From contig CM114275.1 of assembly GCA_050084515.1 (NCBI GenBank), positions 10,850,001-10,914,000 on the forward strand: DNA of 64,000 nucleotides, written 5' to 3'. Made by a program: the position numbers and the translations under genes. This document shows, in pieces, positions 1 to 11,340 of this stretch (its first letter is position 1; each line of letters opens with the position of its first letter). Under the pieces are notes generated by a model, which searched no databases, was not told the origin of the DNA, and saw only the letters and a list, made by a program, of their open reading frames with translations. Origin of the DNA: Blasia pusilla (lineage: Eukaryota > Marchantiophyta > Marchantiopsida > Blasiales).

Positions 1-1900
1 TAGACATCCCACACATGTCTATGTCCGCTAAACCCATACATCATCGATGCTCTCAGCATCAACACGAACCCCAATATCCCAAATAACTTCTCAATACCTG
101 AAAAAAATCCCTCACACGTGGAGGGTAAGAGACCATAATGGGTAACCTGACAATAATGTCGATGTCACTCCTCGGCAACTACAAATCTCGACCCCAACTT
201 GATCGTGAAGACAACTCCCCCAATAAGCAAGTCATACTCCTCTTGTACTGACGCTGCTCAAACCTCCTCGATGTGCGGTGCAGGTCCTGCGCTCCGGTAC
301 GGCACTGGCGGCACGGAACAACTACAAACGACACGACACTCAAGAATGGGATGCGGCACTTGGCGGCATACCCTCCTCATTCAGCAATTCACACACTCTG
401 CTCCTTAGTGAAGGAGCGGCTCCGTGATCAAGATGGTACGGTGCGGCCACAAGCGGCACGGCGCGGCAATCGGCGGCTCGTTGCGGCTATGGGCATCACG
501 GCACGATACTCGATCGTCATCGAGCGGCTACTAATCACAACATAGCAACGTGAAATGAAAACTTAAACACTGTAATCTGAGGTCATCTGCCATCGCTGGT
601 TGATGACAAAATTGCAATGACGGTGGCGGCCAAAACAAAATACGTGGTGGCAGCGCAAGTCAGCGAATCAACGATCATCGTGGAAGACCCTTCATTTTGT
701 AATGGCGGCCATGGCAACCAAGGGTGGATAACAACTGAACGTGGCTTTAAGCAGTGCTAGGCCGCGGCCGCGACAATGGACGATGGACGATGGACGATGG
801 ACTATTGACGGTGATGGTGGACCATTAATGGTGACTATGACGGCAACAGCCGCTGCCGGCGCGGCGGCTGGTTTAGGGTTTGAGCAATTTAACCCTAAAG
901 ATCGCCTAACAATGGTAGTTTTGCAAGATTGACCATAACTTTTTGCTCGCAACTCCAAATTGCACATTGTCTATTGCACAACGTGCAGAGCTTCACAATC
1001 TACAACAATATCAATAAATATTTTGAATTAAGAATTCTTGTAAAAACTAATGGGGACTATTGTAAAGCCCAATGTCTCTTTCTCCTACACAAAATTGGCA
1101 GCGCTTTCGCACTGATTACTCCCAACGAAAATGTAAAACCTATGAGAACAAAAATCAGCAATCTACATGGTGCTCACAAGAGCACCAACATGGAACAATC
1201 TGCCCCCATACTCAATTCCTATTGAAAACTGGACAAGGCTTCCGTGTGTCATTCTCTCGTACGAAAAATTAGCAAAGCAAAATAGCAAACTCGTACGGCT
1301 CTTGCTCCGATGAGCACTGCCATGAGCCATGAAGCAAGGAACACGGTCCCCCAACCTACAAAAAAATGAAGCAACCAGCGAGCTCCCCCATGAAGCTCTC
1401 TCTCTCTCTCCCTCTCTCACTCATTCTCTCTTTGTAAATCAAGATCCAATCTCTCTTAACACCATAGCTCTCAAACGTGTGCACTCTCACGCGTCTCTCT
1501 CCATGTCAAACCAAACCCACTCTCCTAATGAGAGGCTTGGGTTACACTCATAAGGCAAGGGACCATAGCTCTTCCGCCTCGTGCCATGAGGTTCAACAAA
1601 GAGAGAATGAGCTTTCAAGCTCTCTCTCCTTGAGGTATATCCCTCCCCTTTCCCAAGCTCTCTCCATGGTAACCTATGCTCCCAAGTCACCTCCTTGGCT
1701 CTTGACATGATGTACGAGGTCAAGGGTCACTTACCAAAAATATAAACTCAACCATATACTCAAAATCATACTTACCTAAAATAGTATGTGTCTCAATATG
1801 GCTCCAAATGAGCCGAAACGAAGGGGAAACGTGCTCTCTTAGGTTTCTCGAGGGCTAAGCGGGTCATCCTCGACCTCCTAAGCATGTCCTCCACTACTCG
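1..1900. other. Non-coding region, no gene recognised
   Basis: No open reading frame here resembles a known protein. The stretch 260-520 is rich in imperfect CGGCACGG/GCGGC words. Around 875-900 there is a telobox-like GTTTAGGGTTT followed by AACCCTAAA, a motif common in plant promoters, but no gene follows it. 1390-1430 is a short CT-rich stretch. The transposon sequence of copy A starts near 1950. Confidence 0.5.
775..803 (+). repeat. Short tandem repeat of CGATGGA
   Basis: Three and a half perfect 7-bp units (CGATGGA) occur in a row, and the sequence then degenerates into GGTGATGG-type words. It is a minor microsatellite. Confidence 0.6.
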
Positions 1901-1962
1901 TGAAGGCGCTCTACTAGATCTCATCGATCTATCCTAAAATACGTGATAAAGTTGATGAGCTT

Positions 1963-3268
1963 TTGAGGCAGGCGTGGAGCCAAGCCTATGCTCTAGAGCA
2001 AGACGGGACAGAGTTACCACGTGCTCTAGCAGTGGAGACTTTGACACCCTTGGACACCACATCGATTGTGTGGCAGTATCCCAAGGAGGGTGTACGTATA
2101 CTATATCTCTTTGGAGGGATTAGTATAGCATTAGTTGCAGTGTTGCAAGTCGGAGTACGAGTATAGCAGTACTTGTATGTTGAGAGGGATGAGACTGCAC
2201 GTAGAGTCTCATTGCATCATGTGCCGAGACTAGTCCAGAAGTACCCTCAATTATTGCTAGTGTCTGCAGTGAGGGGATACCAACATGCCGAAATTTTGTT
2301 GTTGGGGGCGCGAGATCTAGATAGGGTTGGTCCGATACACTTGGTGGTGGTAGGGTGATTCTTCGGCGGGTCGGGGACTTGGTTTGCACGACCCGAGGTC
2401 GGCCATGTTTTGGGAGATGTTGCGAGTTCTTCCTCACTTGCAGACTACCCAACAATCTTCTCCAGCCTACATTTTGGAGAACGTCCCATTGTTAGGTAAC
2501 ACTCGAGTCCAAGTGAGTGTACATTAAGTGCGGTCATGGATAGGATTGGCGGTGATGTTGGATGCGGCCAAGGTTGGATCGCGCGCACACCATCCATGAT
2601 TGTGGTGGACAAAACTTTTACCCTCTGAATTGTTGAGGCGCGCTTATGATGGAGTCCAGAGACCATTACTACTTATAGTGGATGCGATCTTGGAACTAGG
2701 GCCGCGATATGAGGTTGTTACTCGTGATGATGTACCACCATTGGCAGTGGCCAATCAGGTGGGCTAGCACAGGGCAGTAGTGCCTATGTTGGTGAGTTTT
2801 CTGTCATCTCATGCTTTTTGTCAGGGAGGACCATGCATGATATGGGATGAGCAGGCAGGTACACTGGTGGAGCCCAACGCCAACGAGCGAGAGCGAGCTA
2901 TGGGGTTCTCTAGAGGTACGACGGCGATGCTTATGATGGCAGAGGAATCCCGCATATAGGTATTGGGTCATGCTATGGATGTGAATTGTCTTACTTGGGT
3001 GTTCACTCTTAGTTTGGATGAGCAACGACGGATGCGAGAGGCGTCTGTGACATTATGTCCACTTTGCAGCGCATCGTCTACCGGGACGGGTGAGACATTG
3101 CCTGGGGGCGCGATGGTGATGGAGAGGCATCCATGGACTTCATGGGATATGTCACGAGAGCAGAGAGAGATGGGAGTTCATTTCGTTGATGCAGGATATA
3201 GTGGAGTGCCTAGAGAGTTGGTGTCTGAGCTGGGAGCGCATGTTGCTGCTCCAAAGGTTGCTAGTTAG
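1963..3268 (+). pseudogene. DNMT3-like cytosine-5 DNA methyltransferase domain of gypsy copy A (broken)
   Basis: The domain keeps several C5-methyltransferase landmarks in canonical order. Motif I reads ILYLFGG, where copy B has ILDLFGG, so the acidic residue has become Tyr. It is followed by an E-R-D (YVERDE) equivalent to motif II. Motif VI reads YILENVPLLG at 2468-2497. A motif VIII-like A-H-x-P-x-x-W-W-T stretch lies near 2575-2620, and a GFS-type motif near 2900. The catalytic Pro-Cys motif IV is lost: compared with copy B about 17 bp are missing near 2355, removing the Trp-Pro-Cys-Gln segment and shifting the frame. The region between motif VI and the C-terminal block also carries stops. 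Resemblance is closest to DNMT3 enzymes (LDAxxVxxxHRxRxxW and the xERxxGF block), which place methyl groups de novo. It lies directly upstream of RT in one polyprotein. This copy is certainly inactive. Confidence 0.75.
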
Positions 3269-3269
3269 C

Positions 3270-4180
3270 AACCACCACCCTCCTCTTCTCCAGAGGTCAC
3301 AAGAGAGACTTGGGAGCCGGTGATTGGTCCTAGGTTGACAAGAGCAGAGAGGAGACGAGTGTTACAGTTCTTGTGGAGATTCAAGGACTATTTTGCATAT
3401 AGTATGCACGGCTTGGGTACGTTGAAGGGTCCAGGTATACAGATCGAGTTGGATAGTAATACTTCTATCTTCCAATGACCCGACAGGTGTTCCGACATGG
3501 AGCGAGCCTTGATTCAGAGTAGGAGTCAAGACTTGGCTGACGTTGGACTAGTGGAGAGATTACTTGGAGAGTATGCATCTACCACAATTATGTTGGCGAA
3601 GAAGGACATGCATGGCCAGTGGACCGATATGCGGATGTGTGGGGATTACCGTCCTAACAATCGGCATACAAAAGCCGATCGCTATGCTATGCCAACTCCC
3701 GAGGAGATCTTTGATGCGGTGGGGCATGTAAGGATCTTCAGTTGTTTGGATCTCCATGCAGGCTATCATCTGTTGCCCATCCGAGTGGAGGACAAGGAGA
3801 AAACAACATTTTGGGGGATAGATCCTTTTGGGAAGGATTGTTTGTACTAGTGGCGGTTATTATCATTTGGGTTGAAGAACGCCCCTACGGGGTTTCAGCG
3901 AGTTATGGATAGGATTTTGGCTGCTTTGGATTATGTGGGATGTTACATTGATGACATTATTGTCTTTAGTGCCACGGTTGAGGAGCATGAGAGACATCTG
4001 GAGGAGGTGTTTCAACGATTGAAATTTCATGGGCTGAAGTTACATCTAGGCAAATGCAGGTTCCTCCATGACCAGATCGAGTACCTTGGACACACCATTT
4101 ATTCAGGGGGTATCGGCGTTCACCACACAAAGCTGGAGGCCATGGCGTGTATTTCCTTCCCTACAGATGTGAGTTGAGTT
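3270..4180 (+). pseudogene. Ty3/gypsy reverse transcriptase of copy A (broken)
   Basis: Two frames, 3497-3850 and 3872-4177, together give a nearly complete gypsy RT palm. Visible landmarks are the MCGDYRPNNRHTKADRY segment, FSCLDLHAGYH, FGLKNAPTGFQRVMD and the catalytic YIDDIIVFS box (intact here, whereas copy B has Asn for the first Asp). One stop (TAG at 3848) interrupts between the KDCLY and GLKNAP segments. It would copy element RNA into DNA inside the particle. The stretch 3270-3490 is the linker between methyltransferase and RT (TWEPVIGPRLTRAERR region). Confidence 0.9.
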
Positions 4181-4299
4181 CAAGCTTTCATGGGATTGGC
4201 GAAGTACTAACGACGATACAAAAAGGGCTTTAGTGCGATTGCGAAGGCACTGACTTTGCTGACTAGGTTGGACCATGAGTGGTTTTGGGGAGATGATCA

Positions 4300-4745
4300 G
4301 GAGTGAGCATTTCAAGAGCTCAAGGGCAGGTTGACGTCCTCGCCCATTTTGAGGAGACCTATGCGTGGTTGTCCGTTCCAATTACATACGGACTGGAGTA
4401 TGTTGGGGTTTGGAGTTGTGCTCACTCAGAGAGATGATGAGGGGAAGGAGTTTGTAGTGGCATATGCGAGCCGCTTGAACAACGTTGTGGAGGCAAAGTA
4501 CAGTTCTTATGAGGGGGAGTGCTTAGTTGTAGTGTGGGCAGTGGCCCATTTCAAATGTTATTTGTTCCGGAACCCTTTCATGCTCATCACTGATCATCAA
4601 CCACTCAATTGGTTGATGGAGTCTGACAAGCTTACATGGAAGCTTGCCAAATGGTCACTCCTATTGCAGGAGTATGATTTTCAGGTTGTCCATCGCCCAT
4701 GACATCTCAACCAGGGTGCGGATGGGTTGAGCCGTAACCCATGCA
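4300..4745 (+). pseudogene. RNase H domain of gypsy copy A
   Basis: The frame 4331-4702 encodes a gypsy-type RNase H: QLHTDWSMLGFGVVLTQ, where family members normally have TDAS; then AYASRLNNVVEAKYSSYEGE with the conserved Glu; then LITDHQPLNWLM with the catalytic-Asp region. It ends at a TGA in the VHRP*HLNQGADGLSR segment that normally links RNase H to integrase. The domain removes RNA from the RNA:DNA hybrid during reverse transcription. Trp for Ala in TDxS and the terminal stop suggest decay. Confidence 0.85.
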
Positions 4746-4799
4746 CAAGCTAGAGTGATGCAACTGGAGCACGGTGGCATGGTGAGAGTGATAAGGAGA

Positions 4800-5421
4800 T
4801 GGTGCCGGGTTGGCACCCATCTGCCTATTTGTGTCTATTGACTATGTCAGGTCAGCATGAGGCATCCATCCCAGGAGGGAGGTTGGATGGTGAGTCCTCA
4901 GATCTAGATGCTAATGAGGAGTCGATAGGGACTAGAGACATCCACAATGATGAGATGGTCTTGGAGTACCTGCGCACTAGTGTCTTAGCAAGCACGATGG
5001 ATGCTGCAGAGCGGGATTGAGTCCTACAGCGAGCCAAGAGGTTAAGGTGGGAGGGGGCGCATGTACTTCGAGTCTGGGAGGATGGGCGAGTACGGATGAT
5101 GCCGCATCCTTCGCAGCGAGCACGAGTTGTGAGACATGTGAGACATGCTCACGAGGAGTTAGGGCATTTTGCAATCAAGCGCCTTGTGTGATCAGACACT
5201 GATAGATCATCGTATGACTTTGCGAGATCATCTAGAGGTAGATGGTTTGGTATAGAGAGTTGTGCAGACGGTGAAGAGAGGATTGCGCAAGTATGGACTG
5301 CAGAGAGGACACTTGGGAGATTGGGACCTACAGTTATCGTGGTTGGCGATGGATAATCGCTTCAGTTGCAGGCATCCTTAGCATCATTTTCACCATATTT
5401 CTTGCTCTATGGGAGAGATCC
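4800..5421 (+). pseudogene. Integrase N-terminal and core part of gypsy copy A (broken)
   Basis: Short frames give the linker, the HVLRVWEDGRVRMMPHPSQ segment, and a zinc-binding-type H...H block (VRHVRHAHEELGHFAIKR). A large deletion then removes most of the catalytic core, and the sequence resumes at the GLRKYGLQRGHLGDWDLQLSW segment, which corresponds to the end of the core in copy C. The reading continues into FSPYF/LYGRD and is cut at 5421 by the solo LTR. The original frame continues beyond it at 6425, so core and C-terminus were contiguous before the insertion. Confidence 0.75.
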
Positions 5422-6419
5422 TGTCGCGCCCCTACTCTCCTTGAACGTCAATCTTTAGTGTTGCGGAAGCGTGCGTTCAGTAGGTCACGAACTCATCGCC
5501 GATCTGCACCCAAACACGCACTCTCGTTAGTCGGGTTTGGCCAACCGGCGTTCCAACCCACCGAGTCCTAAACTCGGCGTCTCATCAAGCTCAACCTTCC
5601 TTAGTTCCTAGCTCCCAACACATGGCAAGTCCTTCAAGACTTGGAACCAGACTTCTGGTTAGTCCAGGGATCTGAAACGGCACTTGCACGCCTAGCGATC
5701 CCAACTATTCAACGGTCCTCGTGTGAGTTCCGAACCGAGATCCAAGTAATTGAGTCATGGCGTGAAATCCAAGAGGGATGTCTACAATTGCCTCAATGGA
5801 CTTGGTGCAGGTTTTCCAACCCAACGCCCAAACTCACGTTCCGTTCCATGCCCTTGAGCGCCCATGGCGCCCAAAGTGGGTTTGAGTTCCAAGCACTCTC
5901 GGAGACCTTCCCCTTACTAGTACTTACTGGGGTTCTCAATAACCCCTCCCCTTTGGGAAAAGAGGTTCGGGCCCTTCATTGTGGCCCTCAACCCGACTCC
6001 ACTTATAGTCGTTTTCGGGTCGTATCTCGGCCGTTGCTTATGCGTTTGCAGCGATCTTTGGTGCATTTGGACCGGCTCTCCATAAGCTTTCCAACGCACT
6101 CTTATTTGCTCCAAACGCATCTTGGCGCTAAAAGTTATGGCCATAAATACAGTTGGAAACTCTCAAACACAAGTGGCGTTCCAAATCCGGATCTTTCCTT
6201 TGGCAACCCACTTTCTAGACTCGACTTCTTTCAAGTCTCATTCCGCGTTTGGTCCAGGTTTCTGAGTTGCGACCATCACATCTGAAACGCGACTTCTCGC
6301 TCGCGTCTCGTCTCTTGTCTCCTCTTTGAGACAACTCCAATGCGCAAACCATCTTAGCGTGAGCCCGCTAATGTTCCGATGTTCCGCTTGGCACTTGTTT
6401 GGTCATGAGGGTCGTGACA
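5422..6419 (+). mobile_element. Solo LTR (998 bp) with TGT...ACA ends inserted in integrase of copy A
   Basis: The segment starts TGTCGCGCC and ends GTGACA. It is flanked on both sides by the same 5 bp, GATCC (5417-5421 and 6420-6424), the expected target duplication of LTR-element insertion. Removing it with one GATCC rejoins the gypsy integrase reading (LYGRD followed by PELSVLIQ). Related copies are found at 25970-26972, 51229-52204 (reverse) and, truncated, at 54680-55015. No coding function is credible inside it; the 214-codon frame at 5641-6285 is chance. True transcriptional orientation is unknown. It probably arose by LTR-LTR recombination, leaving one LTR. Confidence 0.88.
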
Positions 6420-6424
6420 GATCC

Positions 6425-7006
6425 AGAGTTATCGGTGTTGATTCAATGAGATGTGGTTGAGGGACTTGACCTCGACGATCCAGACGTATGGGCGCAAGCG
6501 TGTTTTCAATGGGCTGAGCTCTTCCGGAGAGTCATGCCTATGGCGTTTGAGAGTCTTACTATCATCAGCATCACGATAATCTGTGGTACGCGACTACGCG
6601 TGGAGGAGGCTATCAACCAAAGATTCAGAGATTCCATCCTGGCGATTATGTCTACCTACAGCAAATAGCGCCGACAACATTGGACGTGATGGCATGACGC
6701 ACTATTTTGCGAGTGCAAGAGATGTTACCTTCAGGAGTCCTTTTTTTAGAGGGTCGTGATGGTACCGTTTGGAAAGATTATGTGCGTAATTGTGCGCCAT
6801 GTCATCTTCTGAACGTAGATGGGAGGATTGATCCAAGCTTGGCAGTTGTTCTTGCAAGCTTGAGATGCATGTTGTGTGGGTCTGCCAGAGGCATAGCCAT
6901 GATGCTAGTTTGTGATGGGTGTTCTCGAGGATGGCATATGTCATGTTTGACGCCGCCTCTTGACTTGGTTCCTCAAGGATGTTGGATTTGTCCCATATGT
7001 ACATAG
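6425..7006 (+). pseudogene. Integrase C-terminal domain plus PHD finger of gypsy copy A
   Basis: After the solo LTR the polyprotein resumes (VVEGLDLDDPDVWAQA, then the MPMAFE segment). It continues through a chromo-like tail (frame 6707-7006: EMLPSGVLFLEGRDGTVWK) into a clear PHD finger at about residues 50-99. The PHD order is C-x2-C (CMLCGS), then MLVCDGC, then W-H-x2-C (WHMSC), LTPPLD, and CWICPIC at the end, i.e. the C4HC3 zinc pattern. PHD fingers bind histone H3 tails, so this end of integrase may steer insertion or tether the element protein to chromatin (inference). The reading ends at TAG just after the last Cys pair. The PHD is well preserved in this copy; copies B and C keep weaker versions. 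Confidence 0.85.
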
Positions 7007-7560
7007 GTGTGATAGGTAGATACAAGATGTCTCTTGATGTTATGGATTGTAGGAAGATGACTAATGATGGGGCGACATAGCACCCAACCTCCTGATCTTA
7101 GCACCAAAAAGGTGCATAGCCTTTAGACTTGTTTTGTAGACTATCTAGAGTTAAAGGGACCTAACCACCAACTAGGGGGGCGATTGGGGTTGTCTAGTCG
7201 TTCATGTGTAGAAATGCTAGGATTCATAACTAGATGGATCTTAGACATGTGTGTGCATGACAACCGATGTATATTGGTAGCGATGTGTATTCGCACAACA
7301 ACTATCATGGAAGATGAGGCGTAGGGCGAGATAGTATCGAGGCCTTGGAGGGGTCTTGTACTTGCCTATTTTGAGAGGTCATGTGTGACCTGCTCTTAGG
7401 AGGTGACCTACGAGTGTAGGTCACCCTTCCCTTTATGAGGAGTGGCAACTTTGGAGAGGTTGACCTTCCCAACCATGTATGGCTCCACTTGGACCTATAG
7501 GGTCGTTGTTCAGTTGGTAGTATATGTGCACTTTAGGTAAAGAACGACCTCATAAGACAT
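7007..7560 (+). other. 3' untranslated region and probable 3' LTR start of gypsy copy A
   Basis: The sequence after the PHD stop matches the region after PHD in copy B (46397 onward). A purine-rich run (AGGGGGGCGATTGGGG, near 7174) immediately precedes a TGT; the same arrangement occurs in B at about 46560-46576. This is where a polypurine tract and LTR start are expected. The match to copy B continues to about 7500 and is then lost, so the LTR is truncated. Confidence 0.6.
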
Positions 7561-9180
<1,620 letters not shown>

Positions 9181-9429
9181 TTGATTCACGTCCGTCTCTA
9201 CTTCCTTCTCCAAAGTAGGGGAAAAGAGTACATTTATTTGCACTCAAAAAGTTCGAATGCTAAAAAGATATCTGCTTCCCAGAAGACCCAATTTATGGAA
9301 ATCACGTGTAGGGACACAAAGCACCCACAAAATCAAATCAAATTAGACATACATAGCACAACACGACACGATGCAAACAAATGGATCAGAGTCAAGAAAT
9401 AGATCAGATTCGGGCAGTCAAGAAATAGA

Positions 9430-11340
9430 TTTAGCTCAGAAGGAAAATACTGTCGTGTGCATACACATCGCTGGTCATATCTACATACCATACAACACCG
9501 ATCTTCCCCAATATACGGGTAAATCCACACATAACAAAATATACTCACGCATATACAACAGGGCCCCCAAAATCAAAGTAGTAAAAATGGCTCACCCGGC
9601 CTAAAACTTCACTCATGAATCTACATCGGCATATCGAACAACATCCTCCCTCCGCTTTGAGGGAATCCGGACACTAGCACCCTAACTCTTCCACACCCAC
9701 ACATGTCTATGCAAGAGAGGTGCTCATAAGGCTCAACATGAGAAAGACGGCTTGAGAAAGCCATCTCTCTCACTCTTATACCCTTGTTTTGGCTCTTTCC
9801 CAAAAAATAGCCCTCCCAACGCTAATCTACGTGCACAGGTTATCGGATGATCGTTGACTCGATCAACAGATCACCCGACGGACAAAAAACAAAGAGGAAA
9901 ATTGCCATAAACAACGTTCTTGACACTACAGACTTGTCGCCAATCTCGGGACGAAGTTACATCCAAACAGACCGTTGACTCTCTATATCGTCAACACGAT
10001 AGAACTCTACCTACGTCAAAATAAGATGTGAAAATTTTTGTGCATATACACATCGCTACACAACCCACATCGTTGGTCATATCTACACACAACACAACAC
10101 CGTTCTTCCCCAACATTTGGGTAGATCCACATATAAACGAAATATACTCACGCATATACAACGGAATCCCACAATCGCCCCCCTAGTTAGCAATTAGGTC
10201 CCCCTAACTCCAAATAGTAAACACCTATGTATTTGACATGATATACTATCCTATATAATGGTAAATAACGGGACATATCTAGCACCATCGATGTCGTCAT
10301 CACCGCAACATTGCAACACTGCAAATACCCGTCGTGTTGATCCCTACGAAGAGACCTAACACTCTTGTACCCTGCTCCAAACATAGGCACGACTCCACGC
10401 TTGCCTCGTGAGCTTGTCTTCACTCCACGCATCTCAACGCTCATCCCCAACAACGATAACGAAGCTGCGCACCATTGAAAGAGACACCCACCCTGACATG
10501 TCTCTCAGTGGGACTTTTTGATACGGGAATATCCTCCGCATGTGTGCTCCTCTCCCCAAACCCTTTTGATGAGCTAACACCACCTATGAATGTTGCCAAT
10601 GTGGTCACCGTATCCTCACGTGGTCGACCATCACTACCCCCTACAAACAACATCGGTAGATGGCTCACCCGTCCTTACCTGATTGCCACCCTAGTCGATA
10701 AGAAACCATCTCCTCCCAAAAATCTAGAATGAACCCAAGGGGATACAACACTGTACTCCCTACCAACACATCATACGACTTTGTCGTGCGAATATACATC
10801 GCTGCCATCGGTTGTCATGCACACACATGTCTAAAATCCATTTAGCTATGAATCCTAACATCTCTACATATGAACGACTGGACAACCCCAATATAAAGTT
10901 GAGTACGAACTGTAAACTTCTGATGAAATCTGCAATCAACCGTGCTTCATCCAAACAGCCATACTCGTGATTCTGATACGCACTGGTGTGACAACAAGAG
11001 AAAGTATACACAAGGATTCCCAAAATGTGTGATCTCCTTATTGATCACTCCTAGCCCACTCTTCAAGAGAGAATCCAGGCTTAATACATGCACGTCGCAG
11101 TGTATCAAGGATCCCAACAAGGGTCTGCAATCCAAAGGAGATGAGCTCCAAATGAGACTCATCCGAGGTATACCCCCTGGGCACCTCCATGGGTGACCTG
11201 TACACACATGTCACCTCCCTCCTAGCATGTCACTACCAACTTGTAGTACACCCATACTAGCTCCCTAACAACTACACATGTGATCCCCTCATAAGAAGTC
11301 AACTCAATGACATGGTAGGTCTACCTATGCCCTTCCAAAG
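9430..11340 (-). mobile_element. Rearranged gypsy debris (minus strand): two LTR-like repeats plus protease/methyltransferase-linker fragment
   Basis: Read on the minus strand, 10440-10800 gives the YDVLVGSTVLYPLGFILDFWE segment found in the protease region of copy B (near 43080), followed by a remnant of the linker before the methyltransferase (RQAWSRAY, near 10400). After a deletion it jumps to the family's 3' end and a purine-rich run near 10175. Beyond that, two related stretches (10024-10165 and 9450-9570) share words such as TATATGCGTGAGTATATTT and GTGTAGATATGACCA, as expected of duplicated LTR parts. 10780-11340 matches the 3' end of copy B (46590-47290) but with its two halves in swapped order, suggesting recombination between elements. 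Confidence 0.65.

Larger units (their letters stand above)
1950..7560 (+). mobile_element. Ty3/gypsy retrotransposon copy A with DNMT3-like methyltransferase and PHD finger (degenerate)
   Basis: A decayed pol region reads in the order: protease/methyltransferase linker, cytosine-5 methyltransferase, reverse transcriptase, RNase H, integrase, PHD finger. RT-RNase H-integrase order defines the Ty3/gypsy group. The same arrangement recurs in copy B (40.6-47.3 kb, plus strand) and in copy C (25-27.9 kb, minus strand, 3' half only), so this is one family and not a chance assembly. Gag and most of protease are missing here because the 5' end is truncated. A foreign solo LTR interrupts the integrase. 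The 3' end, after a purine-rich run near 7168-7188, matches the 3' ends of the other copies and probably starts the element's own LTR. Several frameshifts and stop codons make the copy non-autonomous. Confidence 0.85.

Noticed and set aside
2120-2455. Minus-strand reading frames across the gypsy methyltransferase as genes
   Set aside because: They are antisense shadows; the plus strand carries conserved methyltransferase motifs shared with copy B.
5641-6285. 214-codon open reading frame as a gene
   Set aside because: It lies wholly inside a solo LTR with a target duplication; the related LTR copies at 26 and 51.5 kb do not keep the frame, and the protein resembles nothing.
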